Positions 8,906 through 17,228 of a stretch of 64,000 nt of DNA are shown one piece after another. The DNA is from CAVQTK01 sp963716455. Lineage in GTDB: Bacteria; Pseudomonadota; Gammaproteobacteria; Coxiellales; Coxiellaceae. The DNA lies in assembly GCA_963716455.1 (NCBI GenBank), contig CAVQTK010000010.1, positions 1 through 64,000 on the forward strand, in the 5' to 3' direction. A model generated the notes under the pieces. The model was not told the DNA's origin, ran no database searches, and worked only from the letters and a program-made list of their open reading frames with translations. A program made the position numbers and the translations under genes. Each line of letters begins with the position of its first letter. Positions within the stretch are counted from its first letter, which is position 1.

Positions 8906-10309
8906 ATGAACAAAAGTAAAAAAGTCATCTTAACCACAGCAACTGCTTTTGCGCTGCTCACCACTGGAACCCTGTCTATGGGAGAAAGTGCTGTTAAACC
9001 TCCTATCTTGGGGCAAACTCCTACTGCTGCCGGTGTAGATAACGGGCGAATGATTGCTGCTATCCAGGAATTGGGCGCCAAAATGGAGGCTTTGACCAAA
9101 GCTGGAATGAAATCTATCAATAATCTCGCTTTCGAATTGGATAAAAGCTTGGCCACCACAGTAGAAGTTAATACCCAACAAGAAAATATTCAAAATGGGG
9201 TAAAACAACGTATCAATGACGATACCGAGGCTGCCATTAAACAGACTTTACAACCTATGGCTAATGCCGCCTTGACCTTCACTTCCCCTTCACAACCCGA
9301 AGTGCAAGAGGCTCAGGCTGCAAATAAGCGTCAGCAGCAAGTGATGACACAGTTAACAGACGGAGTCGCGGCCAGTGATACAGTACATTCTCTAGTGAAG
9401 GGAGTAGAAGCAGGTGCATTTTTCACTCGTACCAACGTCGGTAAGCCTGCCGTGCTGCATGATTCAGCCTTTAATTTTAGTGCATTCATTGGACCGGATG
9501 CTTATACGCCCGAGAAACAAATTGATGCACAACGATTTATTGACTACACCGTTAATAAACCCTGGGTCTCATACAGTGAAAATATTAACTTTGCGAAATT
9601 AACCGCTGAGCTTAATAAATATAAATCACAACCTGTTGCTTTAGCAGAAAAAATCCAAGAATTTCGCAATAATGATGCTTATAAAAAATATCAGTTAACC
9701 GTTCGCTCGATGACAGCGGTAAAGTCTGTCTCCGCAAACACGCTATATGAATTAAAATCCGAACGTATGCCTATTTATAAGGAGACCGCAGATACTAAGT
9801 TAGAGGCATTGAGCCGTGCTATCGGGATAGAGCCATCCCTCGTGGCGGTGAAGGATCCCAAAGATCCCAGCAAAACAGTTAATCTTTACCGTTATGCGAG
9901 CCCGATGCAAATCGCCAATTATGTGGCAAATCACCATTTGAACAATAAAGAATGGTATCAAGAAGTTGCCAGTGCTTCCGCAGAAACATTGCAGAGAAAA
10001 AATGTGATTTTATCTGCCGAAATTCTGAGTAAGCTCCATCAATTACATTTGGATAATGAAAAAATGTTGTCGCTTCTTGCTATGTCCAATTCACAAGCTA
10101 ATCAGATGAATGAAATGATGTTGAAGACCCAGGTATCTGAATTAAATGGTGCTATTGATGCTTTTACAGGTTCAAGTAGCAGTAATAACGACGATTCAAG
10201 TATTACCAATAACTCAAGCCAAGTAGATACGAGTAAAATCGATACTAGCAAGATAGATACCAGTAATATAGACACGAGCAAAATCGATACCAGTAGTTTC
10301 TCAAAATAA
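8906..10309 (+). CDS. icmX: IcmX, periplasmic Dot/Icm protein
   Basis: IcmX is a periplasmic/secreted component needed for Dot/Icm function. The 467-residue product has a signal peptide (MNKSKKVILTTATAFALL, cleavage around 20-25), the usual length (Legionella 466), and a long helical Ala/Gln/Asn-rich body. The central part has the blocks SAFNFSAFIGPDAYTPEKQ (near 185-205) and LYRYASPMQIANYVANHHLN (near 330-350), which I take as the conserved IcmX region. The C-terminus carries about five tandem copies of a five-residue unit, D-T-S-K/N-I (about 435-463). It lies 24 bases after the preceding secreted protein and is followed by a strong terminator at 10322. Confidence 0.85.
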   Translation: MNKSKKVILTTATAFALLTTGTLSMGESAVKPPILGQTPTAAGVDNGRMIAAIQELGAKMEALTKAGMKSINNLAFELDKSLATTVEVNTQQENIQNGVKQRINDDTEAAIKQTLQPMANAALTFTSPSQPEVQEAQAANKRQQQVMTQLTDGVAASDTVHSLVKGVEAGAFFTRTNVGKPAVLHDSAFNFSAFIGPDAYTPEKQIDAQRFIDYTVNKPWVSYSENINFAKLTAELNKYKSQPVALAEKIQEFRNNDAYKKYQLTVRSMTAVKSVSANTLYELKSERMPIYKETADTKLEALSRAIGIEPSLVAVKDPKDPSKTVNLYRYASPMQIANYVANHHLNNKEWYQEVASASAETLQRKNVILSAEILSKLHQLHLDNEKMLSLLAMSNSQANQMNEMMLKTQVSELNGAIDAFTGSSSSNNDDSSITNNSSQVDTSKIDTSKIDTSNIDTSKIDTSSFSK

Positions 10310-10321
10310 TCTTACCTCTTT

Positions 10322-10352
10322 GGCTCCGGGGGCAAGCCCCGGAGATTTCTTT
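10322..10352 (+). terminator. Terminator of the icmW-icmX operon
   Basis: GC-rich stem CTCCGGGG / CCCCGGAG around GCAAG, followed by ATTTCTTTATTT. It starts 12 bases after the icmX stop. Confidence 0.85.
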
Positions 10353-10435
10353 ATTTAAAATTTATTTTTTCATTTTCCCTATTCCAGGGTACTCATTTTT
10401 AGTACAATCTAGATATTTGCTCGGAATTTAGTTAA

Positions 10436-13000
10436 GTGCAGCCATATAAAAGTAAATATTTGTTTGTTAGCATATTTTTCAGTACTGGGTTAATTTTCAC
10501 CTTAATCAATAGTTCTTCTGCCTCTTCCACCCAAAACGATCCGGCAACACTATTACAGTGGGTTTCGGATCCCTATGCTGATAATCTTTGTCATGGCTAT
10601 TATTATGAACCTCAAGCTCTGGGAACCAAACCTCCGGGATCTATTTTTAATTTACCCACACAAATCACTGCTAAAGGACCGTCCACCTATTCGGAACACG
10701 GTGAATCCATTTTAACTAAAGACGTTGAATTTACTCAACCCGGTCGAATTGCTAAAGCAGATAAAGCGATTATTTATCGAGGAGAAGACGGTCGAATCAG
10801 TTATATTGATTTAAAAGGTCATATGGAGTTACGCGAGCCAGGAAAATTATTGGTCGGACCCGGCGGGACAATTCATTTAAATCAAAATACTGTAGAATCA
10901 GGGCCGATAGCTTATCATGTTTATGAGGATCCTACTCAGTTCAAGCATTTTCAACGAGCTTATGACGCTTGGGGAACCGCAGACAAATCCTATCGTGATT
11001 CAGCTGGCATAATTCGTTTATGGCATGCAAGCTATACCACGTGCGCACCGACTTCTCCCATCCCTTGGCAAGTCAAGGCGGAGCGGATAATTTTAGATCG
11101 AAAACGGGGCTTTGGGACAGCGTATAATGTAACCTTAAATTTTTTTGGGGCGCCTTTTTTTTATTCCCCGATTTATACTTTTCCCATTGATAATCGCCGT
11201 AAAACCGGTTTTCTCACCCCTGATTTAGGCTATTCATCTACCAATGGATGGCAAATTTCATTACCTTTTTATTTGAATTTAGCCCCAAATTACGATTTAA
11301 CACTTACCCCTAAATATATTCAAGAACGTAATTTTCAATTTAACTCCTTATTTCGTTATTTGATAAGCCCGGAAAATGAAGGAAATATTTACTTAAGTTT
11401 TCTTCCTGCAGACAGTTGGTTTGGACAATATCGTGATAACACACTGAAAAACCCACCTGTGGGTATTTCACCTACAAATTTGCGAGCATATTTAAATGAT
11501 TTAAACGGTGACCGAGAGCTCAGAGGTTTTTTTCATAGTGATCAGAGCTTTAAATTTAATGAGAATTGGACTGCACATTTCAATCTTAATTATGTAACCG
11601 ATGATTATTATTTTAGAGATTTTGGTAATACTTACGGTGATATTGTTGCGAACCAATTGCTTAATCAAGTGGATACTGAATATCAAGGAAAGCATTGGAA
11701 TTTTATTGCTTTGTTTCAAGGTTATCAGAGCTTGAATCGCATTGATCAAGCATTAACTAATCCTGCCATTACTCAATACATGCGTCTACCAGAGATAGAT
11801 TTTGGTGGTGAATATGCCAACTTGGCAGGTGGGACTAATTTTCAATTAAGTGGTCAATCCGTCAATTTCGTTTACCAAAGTGAATACACCCACTACCTTA
11901 CAAATGCCAATAGGAGAACGGCTGCATTTGCGCCCACCTTTAGCCGGCCATTTGTAGGCAGCGCAGGTTATTTTATTCCACAATTAGCGCTTGATAGCAC
12001 TTCTTATGTTGCAGAACAAGCCGTTCCTGATGAAATAGGCAGTCGCCCAGCTTTTAATGCCAGCCGTAACTTACCCATTTTCGACATTGATAGTGGATTT
12101 TATCTAGACCGCCATATGCAATTGGGTGATCACCCCTATCTACAGACTGTAAAGCCTCGCTTCTTTTATTTATATGTACTTTATTTAAATCAAAATAAAT
12201 ATCCCAATTTCGATACCCAGTTATTGCCTTTTTCTTTTGCAAAATTATTTGATATCAATCGATTCACCAGTTACGATCGCTTAGAAAATGCAAATCAGAT
12301 TAGCATTGGTTTAACTAGTCGTTTACTCGACGAAAATAATTTCTCCCAGAAATTTAAATTAGAGACCGGTTTTGGATATTATTTTCAGTCTCCAAAAGTT
12401 TGTCTAGACCCTAATAATTGTCAAGAATCGACCTTTAGCCATATCTCTCCGGATTCCCATGTAACTCCCATCGTTGGGCAAATTACCTATTATCCAAGAG
12501 AACATTGGTCAACAACTGCGAGCTATGCCTGGGATAGCAAAAACTTGGACAGACCGATAATGCTGGATTGTCGCTTAATTACAACCCCGATCCAGGCCGG
12601 GTAATGACAGCTAGATATCAGTTTGTGCATGAATGATTTCAACCCCGTAGATGAATTCGGTCGTACCAATGATACTAATTTGATCTCAGGGGGCTTTGCC
12701 TGGCCGCTAAGTCAAAGGTGGAGCACCCTTGCTTATGCACAATATAATATCAGTAAAATTCGTCCAGATGGGTTTTATGGAGGCTTCCAATTTGATACTT
12801 GTTGCTGGACATTTCGCGCCATTGCAGCAAGGAATTTTGACAATGAGGAAAAAGATGCCCAGGATCAAGTTATAGAGAATTATAAAGATTCTTTTTATAT
12901 CCAACTGCAATTAAAAAGCTTAGGTAGCATTGGTACTAGCCCAGGAAATTTACTTACTAATACTCTAACGGGATTTAATGATCCTTTTAAATCTCCATAA
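10436..13000 (+). CDS. lptD: LptD, outer-membrane LPS assembly protein, two frameshifts
   Basis: LptD with LptE places lipopolysaccharide in the outer leaflet of the outer membrane. The start is GTG 10436, giving an N-terminal signal segment (about 1-30). An OstA/LptA-like jellyroll follows (about 75-200: contains GEDGRISYIDLKGHMELREPG). A long beta-barrel comes next (DNRRKTGFLTPDLGYSS near 250, KPRFFYLYVLYLNQ near 580). The frame breaks near 12545 (one base lost) and near 12632 (one T gained). Corrected, the protein is about 855 residues and ends in barrel strands at 13000 (FWRF-type end absent; ends NDPFKSP). LptD is normally essential, so sequencing indels are the simplest explanation. It is followed by surA-pdxA as in other gammaproteobacteria, but with letA inserted between. 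Confidence 0.85.
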
Positions 13001-13014
13001 GAACGTCCATCTGT

Positions 13015-13090
13015 GGTAGAAGGGAAAGCTCCCTTTTGCTCCCAATTGAGCTTTTTGCGTTGGCAAATTAAACTTAGTGAAACGCTTACG
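13015..13090. repeat. Dispersed repeat with GCGTTGGCAAATTAAACT core (copy 1)
   Basis: Contains CTCCCAATTGAGCTTT then GCGTTGGCAAATTAAACT and ends near GAACGCTTACG. A close copy is at 13241-13313. Diverged copies are at 39541-39600 and 55665-55722. Confidence 0.7.
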
Positions 13091-13104
13091 CTCTGTTGAC
13101 AATT

Positions 13105-13208
13105 GTCATTGCGAACGAGCTTGCGAGTGAAGCAATCTAGTTCGTATCTTTGGATAATGCTCTGCACTGGATTGCTTCCCCCTCGCTCGCGCTCGGGGTC
13201 GCAATGAC
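13105..13208. repeat. Palindromic dispersed repeat, GTCATTGCGA family (copy 2)
   Basis: Starts GTCATTGCGAACGAGCTTGC and ends GGTCGCAATGAC. The ends are inverted copies, as in copy 1 at 1581-1683. It is flanked on both sides by copies of the GCGTTGGCAAATTAAACT repeat, so the whole lptD-letA spacer (13001-13307) is repeat DNA with no gene. Confidence 0.75.
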
Positions 13209-13240
13209 CGTATTTTAGTGAAAGTAACTGTTCACGGGGT

Positions 13241-13313
13241 AGAAGGGAAAGTCCCCTTTTGCTCCCAATTGAGCTTTCTGCGTTGGCAAATTAAACTTCG
13301 TGAACGCTTACGG
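13241..13313. repeat. Dispersed repeat with GCGTTGGCAAATTAAACT core (copy 2)
   Basis: Same order as copy 1 (GGGAAAG, CTCCCAATTGAGCTTT, GCGTTGGCAAATTAAACT, GAACGCTTACGG). Its right end reaches into the stop codon region of letA. Confidence 0.7.
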
Positions 13314-13985
13314 ATTTAGCTGGACAGCAATTAACCGTTTTCCTGCTTCTTCCAAACCAATAACACCATGACGAATGGCTAGTAAAGTTAAGGCAACATC
13401 GTTTTTTACATTTAATTTTTCGAAAATACGGCTTCGATAGCTATGAACCGTTTTGGGACTAAGATGAAGTTTATCAGCAATATCTTTTACTAATACTCCC
13501 CGAATAACCATCATCATAACCTCCATCTCTCGATCGGATAGGTCATGAAAAGCCGCATCGGATTTATGATCAACCTTAGCAAGCGCCAAGCGGCTAGCAA
13601 TTTCGGGACTAATCACTCTTTGCCCAACGCTTACAGCTTTGATAGCACGAACCAACTCTTCTTTGCTGGTATCCTTAGTAAGATAGCCCTGAGCACCTGC
13701 TTCCAATAAACGAAATGGAAATAAGTTATTAATAGCAGAACTCACTATTAATATTTTTATATCCGGATCAATACGCAAAAGTTTGTTAGTAACCTCTAGA
13801 CCAGAAATATCTGGTAATTTAAAGTCTAAAATCACTACATGAGGATGTAAATCGCGAACAAGCTGAACTCCTTCATTCCCAGTACCTGCTTCACCCACCA
13901 CTTGTATTCCCTTTACCTCTTTAAGCATTTGGCGAATTCCAGCACGAACCAAGGAGTGATCTTCGATTAATATCGTTTTAATCAA
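13308..13985 (-). CDS. letA: LetA/GacA-type response regulator
   Basis: NarL/LuxR-family response regulator. In Legionella and Coxiella relatives the LetS-LetA pair switches on small RNAs that relieve CsrA repression and start the transmissive phase. The product from TTG 13985 (225 residues, AGGAG 8 bases upstream) has a receiver domain (1-120) with acidic pair ED at 8-9, phospho-acceptor Asp54 in VVILDFKLPD and a Lys near 105. A LuxR-type helix-turn-helix follows at about 150-215 (LSDREMEVMMMVIRGV, then KDIADKLHLSPKTVHSYRSR). A longer reading to 14006 lacks a ribosome binding site. The sensor LetS is not in the window. csrA lies 2.3 kb away. The alternative name uvrY/gacA would fit equally. 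Confidence 0.85.
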   Translation of the reverse strand: MIKTILIEDHSLVRAGIRQMLKEVKGIQVVGEAGTGNEGVQLVRDLHPHVVILDFKLPDISGLEVTNKLLRIDPDIKILIVSSAINNLFPFRLLEAGAQGYLTKDTSKEELVRAIKAVSVGQRVISPEIASRLALAKVDHKSDAAFHDLSDREMEVMMMVIRGVLVKDIADKLHLSPKTVHSYRSRIFEKLNVKNDVALTLLAIRHGVIGLEEAGKRLIAVQLNP

Positions 13986-14153
13986 AAGTATTTCTCCTAA
14001 AGCCAATCGTTATAAAATAATATTATGTCATTTTACTCTATTTATCATGTAAGAAAAACTGAAATTTGTTACACTACCATAGCGGTCCCTCAATTCATCA
14101 TTGCGAGGCCGCATACGTGAACTTAGGACAGCCCTGGTTACACTAGGTTTTAT

Positions 14154-14202
14154 AAATAAAAATCCCCGCGGCAAGCCTGCGGCGAATAAATTTAAAAATT
14201 TT
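14154..14202. repeat. Dispersed short repeat CCCCGCGGCAAGC (copy 2)
   Basis: Reads ATCCCCGCGGCAAGCCTGCG then GCGAATAAATTTAAA. It lies in the surA leader, ending 12 bases before the surA start, so it will be part of that transcript's 5' region. Confidence 0.7.
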
Positions 14203-14213
14203 GAGAGCTGTTT

Positions 14214-15152
14214 ATGAATAAAAAAATATATTTAATTGCCATTATTTGTTTTATTTTTGGATTTACTAGCTGCCTTGCCCAATCCAATGCTCGTTCATTA
14301 AATCGAATTGTTGCCATCGTTAATGATGATATTATTACCCAAACTCAATTAAACGAAGCCATTGCACAAGCCAAACAAGAGTTTACTGTTCGCCATTTAC
14401 CCCTTCCCCCTGAGAAAAAACTTCGTGAAGAGGCTCTACAACAACTAATCGATTATCGGTTAGAGCTTCAATTAGTTTCGCGCTTAGGTATTCAAGTTAA
14501 AGACAGTGAGGTAGACGCAGCTGTTGAGCAAATCGCCAAACAACATAATCTTTCCTCGGAGCAGTTGCAGCAGCAGCTACAAGCAGAAAAGACTAATTTT
14601 CAAGAATTTCGGTCTAAACTAGGGGAACAATTGGCTGTAAATAAATTACAACAACAAGCTGTTGCCAATAAAGTTAAGATAACTCCTGAAGATATTGCCG
14701 AATATCAGAAGAAATATCAAAAAGCATATCAAGCTTACCAGGAGTACCATTTCTTAGATTTTCTAATTCCTTTACCAGAAAACCCTACTTCTGCAGACAT
14801 AAGTAAGGCACTTGCACAAGCACGTGAACTTCGCCAAAAGCTTGACTTAGGGCAAAATCCGAGTCAATTATCCCCTGCCCCCATAGACTTAGGCTGGCGG
14901 TCAAGAGCTGATCTACCTGAAGTTTTTACAAGTCAGCTGACTCAATTTGAGACGAGTAAAGTTTCTCAACCCATACGTGCTCCCAACGGTTATCACCTAC
15001 TTAAATTATTAGAAACTCGTAATGCCGCAACGGGCGAGCTTTCTGAAAATAAAATCCGTGATGTAGTTTACCGACAAAAATTTGCAGAAGAAGTAAAAAA
15101 ATGGCTTGAAACCATGCGGACCCAAGCTTATATACAAATAATTTCTCCATGA
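14214..15152 (+). CDS. surA: SurA, periplasmic chaperone / peptidyl-prolyl isomerase
   Basis: SurA escorts outer-membrane proteins, including LptD, across the periplasm. The 312 residues have a signal peptide (about 1-22, LIAIICFIFGFTSCLAQ) and the SurA N-terminal domain with NRIVAIVNDDIITQTQLNEA (31-50). A single parvulin-like domain lies at about 185-275 (DLGWRSRADLPEVF, then PIRAPNGYHLLKLLE). The last helix is DVVYRQKFAEEVKKWLETMR, the usual SurA end. E. coli SurA is 428 residues with two parvulin domains, so one domain is missing here. The stop overlaps the pdxA start (ATGA), forming a surA-pdxA operon. Confidence 0.9.
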   Translation: MNKKIYLIAIICFIFGFTSCLAQSNARSLNRIVAIVNDDIITQTQLNEAIAQAKQEFTVRHLPLPPEKKLREEALQQLIDYRLELQLVSRLGIQVKDSEVDAAVEQIAKQHNLSSEQLQQQLQAEKTNFQEFRSKLGEQLAVNKLQQQAVANKVKITPEDIAEYQKKYQKAYQAYQEYHFLDFLIPLPENPTSADISKALAQARELRQKLDLGQNPSQLSPAPIDLGWRSRADLPEVFTSQLTQFETSKVSQPIRAPNGYHLLKLLETRNAATGELSENKIRDVVYRQKFAEEVKKWLETMRTQAYIQIISP

Positions 15153-16150
15153 AAGCGCTCCCAAAACCCTTAATAATAACTGCAGGTGAACCTGCGGGAA
15201 TTGGTCCGGATATTATTTTGCAATTAAAAGCTTTGCATCCCTCTCTTGAATGCCTGGTAATGGCTGATATTAACCTGCTTAAAGAACGTGCACAGCTGTT
15301 AAATCTTAATATCCCCTTGGTTGCTTACAATCCACAACTGCCTCTGACACCAGAATATCTAGCAGTTCAGCATGTCTCATTACGAACCCAGTGTATTCCT
15401 GGCCAATTAAATCCAGCTAATGCCTCATACGTACTGGAATGCTTAAACTTAGCCATCGAAGGCTGTTTGACAAATAAATTCTTGGCTTTAATAACAGGCC
15501 CTGTCCACAAAGGCATTATTAATGAAGCGGGTATATCTTTTTCTGGACATACAGAATATTTAGCGGAAATTACTCATAGCCCATTGCCTGTAATGCTATT
15601 AATAGCAGGTTCAATGCGGGTCGCTTTACTTACCACCCATTTACCATTAACTTTAGTTGCAAAAGCAGTCACCGCAGATAAAATTTCACAAACTATCAAA
15701 ATATTAGCTCATGATCTTACCTATCGGTTCCATCTCCTCAGTCCACGTATTGCTGTTTGTGGCCTTAATCCTCACGCTGGGGAGAATGGGCGCCTGGGAC
15801 GAGAAGAGATAGAAATTATTACGCCTACTTTGAATAAATTAAGAGAACAAGGTTATCAACTAGTTGGCCCAATTAGTGCGGATACTGCTTTTACATCCCG
15901 TGCTTTACAGCAGTGCGACGCGGTTTTAGCTATGTATCATGATCAAGGCTTACCCGTAATTAAAGCACAAAGTTTTGGCATGGCAGTTAATGTGACTTTG
16001 GGCTTACCAATTGTTCGCACCTCTGTAGATCACGGCACAGCATTAGAACTCGCAGGCACAGGCCTAAGTGATCCCAATAGCTTAATGGCTGCCATTCAAT
16101 TAGCAATTCAAATAACTGCAACAAGTCACCAGCATTTCTCATGCTGCTAG
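15149..16150 (+). CDS. pdxA: PdxA, 4-hydroxythreonine-4-phosphate dehydrogenase
   Basis: PdxA oxidises 4-phosphohydroxy-L-threonine in the DXP-dependent pyridoxal phosphate pathway. The 333 residues carry the family hallmarks: GEPAGIGPDI (11-20), the substrate loop SGHTEYLAE, GLNPHAGENGRLGREE and AMYHDQGLPV with metal-binding histidines, and the end DHGTALELAGTG. Length is normal. It overlaps surA by 4 bases. ksgA usually follows in gammaproteobacteria but is found instead at 20174 on the other strand. The same pathway's pdxB (48182) and pdxH (18137) are also in this window. Confidence 0.95.
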   Translation: MKALPKPLIITAGEPAGIGPDIILQLKALHPSLECLVMADINLLKERAQLLNLNIPLVAYNPQLPLTPEYLAVQHVSLRTQCIPGQLNPANASYVLECLNLAIEGCLTNKFLALITGPVHKGIINEAGISFSGHTEYLAEITHSPLPVMLLIAGSMRVALLTTHLPLTLVAKAVTADKISQTIKILAHDLTYRFHLLSPRIAVCGLNPHAGENGRLGREEIEIITPTLNKLREQGYQLVGPISADTAFTSRALQQCDAVLAMYHDQGLPVIKAQSFGMAVNVTLGLPIVRTSVDHGTALELAGTGLSDPNSLMAAIQLAIQITATSHQHFSCC

Positions 16151-16167
16151 CCCCCTGTCCATCGCAA

Positions 16168-16194
16168 TTGGGAATGGGAAACTCCCATCCCATA
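16168..16194 (+). terminator. Possible terminator hairpin after pdxA
   Basis: Stem TGGGAATGGGA / TCCCATCCCA with an AAC loop, 18 bases after the pdxA stop. There is no T-run on the plus strand, so termination is uncertain. Confidence 0.4.
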
Positions 16195-16229
16195 GGTAAA
16201 ATTCTACGGCAAAAAGATTAAACTTCAAA

Positions 16230-16256
16230 CAGCAGTAGAGTTTCAAAAGAAGTCTA
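16230..16256. repeat. Solitary end of the TA-flanked palindromic element
   Basis: The 27 bases match, with one mismatch, the reverse complement of the left end of the element at 52234-52380 (start CAGCAGTAGAG, end AGAAGTCTA). No matching other half is present nearby, so this is a remnant. The csrA -35 box begins at the next base. Confidence 0.7.
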
Positions 16257-16285
16257 TTGATAAACTTTTTCCTACAAATTATAAT
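16257..16285 (+). promoter_or_regulatory. Sigma-70 promoter of csrA
   Basis: TTGATA (16257-16262), 17-base spacer, TATAAT (16280-16285). This is close to consensus and well placed about 50 bases before the csrA start. Confidence 0.7.
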
Positions 16286-16332
16286 AAGACGTTACAGAGG
16301 AAACTTAGCTCGATTAAGGAGGGAGAAAAAAC

Positions 16333-16530
16333 ATGTTAGTATTAACTCGATCAATTGGCGAACGCTTGGTGATTGGAAATGGTGAGGTTCGCATCAGTAT
16401 TCTTGAAATAAGAGGCAATCAGGTCCGTATAGGGATTGAAGCCTCTAAAGACATTCCAGTCCATAGAGAAGAAATTTATAACCGTATTGTCCAAACTAAA
16501 ATTGAAGAACCTATAGAAGTTACCGAATAA
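16333..16530 (+). CDS. csrA: CsrA, carbon storage regulator
   Basis: CsrA is a dimeric RNA-binding protein that binds GGA motifs near ribosome binding sites and represses transmissive-phase mRNAs until titrated by RsmY/Z-type small RNAs. The 65 residues show the canonical start MLVLTRSIGERLVIG, the RNA-binding strand near VRIGIEASKDIPVHREEIY (about 31-49, including the conserved Arg44-type residue in VHREE) and a short acidic tail. The start has an unusually strong ribosome binding site (AAGGAGGGAG), itself containing GGA motifs, so autoregulation is plausible. Many Legionellales encode more than one CsrA paralog. Confidence 0.96.
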   Translation: MLVLTRSIGERLVIGNGEVRISILEIRGNQVRIGIEASKDIPVHREEIYNRIVQTKIEEPIEVTE

Positions 16531-16645
16531 GGTGCCATTTTAGGTTGCAGAGTGGAAGCTGCCGCATTTGCATAGCCAAATATCCACTATAATTATTAAT
16601 AGATAGTGAAAATATTAATCGTAAGGAGGAATGAGGAGGCCAAAT

Positions 16646-17176
16646 ATGCAGATACAAATTACTTTTAAAGATAATATTAAACATTCACTAGCAGTTGAAG
16701 AGCGAATAAGTGAAAAAGTTGAAAAATTGGAACATATATTCGATCGTATATTAGGCTGCAAAGTGGTAGTGGAACAAGTTCAAAAACATCAAAAACAAGG
16801 CAAATTGTATAATATCTCCATTTGTTTATTTGTTCCTGGTAAGGAACTCGCCGTAAGCAGGCACCCCCACGAAAATCTTTATTTAGCGCTTCAATCTGCT
16901 ATAGATGGAATGCGTGTACAATTAGAAGAATATCGTGAACGTTATTATCACGATGTGAAAGATCATGGTTTTCGCTTAACCGGGGAAATTGCACGATTAT
17001 TTGATGAAGAGCTTTATGGTTTCATAGTTGACGAGGAGGAAAACGAATATTATTTTAATCTAAGCCACTTAGTAGATATAAAATTTGATCAGTTACGTCA
17101 AGGTGAAAAAGTTCGTTTTATACCTGCTATGGGCAATGAGGGCCCACAAGCTCGTCGTGTTACTGTAAGCAAATAA
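16646..17176 (+). CDS. hpf: Hibernation-promoting factor with C-terminal cold-shock-like domain
   Basis: HPF/RaiA-family proteins bind the 30S decoding site and store or protect ribosomes in slow growth. From ATG 16646 the product has 176 residues. The HPF fold spans 1-105 (MQIQITFKDN; DRILGCKVVVEQVQKHQKQG; VSRHPHENLYLALQSAIDGM). It is followed by a cold-shock/S1-like beta-barrel at about 115-176 (GEIARLFDEELYGFIVDEE; FNLSHLVD; GEKVRFIPAMGNEGPQARRV). ATG 16631 is also possible, since both starts have a GGAGG upstream. I prefer 16646 because MQIQITF matches family starts. It lies 115 bases after csrA and before a terminator at 17188. Confidence 0.88.
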   Translation: MQIQITFKDNIKHSLAVEERISEKVEKLEHIFDRILGCKVVVEQVQKHQKQGKLYNISICLFVPGKELAVSRHPHENLYLALQSAIDGMRVQLEEYRERYYHDVKDHGFRLTGEIARLFDEELYGFIVDEEENEYYFNLSHLVDIKFDQLRQGEKVRFIPAMGNEGPQARRVTVSK

Positions 17177-17187
17177 ATTATTACTAT

Positions 17188-17216
17188 AGGCTCAGGGAGA
17201 AATCCTGAGCCTACTT
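17188..17216 (+). terminator. Terminator after hpf
   Basis: Stem AGGCTCAGG / CCTGAGCCT with loop GAGAAAT, followed by ACTTTT, 12 bases after the hpf stop. Confidence 0.85.
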
Positions 17217-17228
17217 TTACCATTATCT

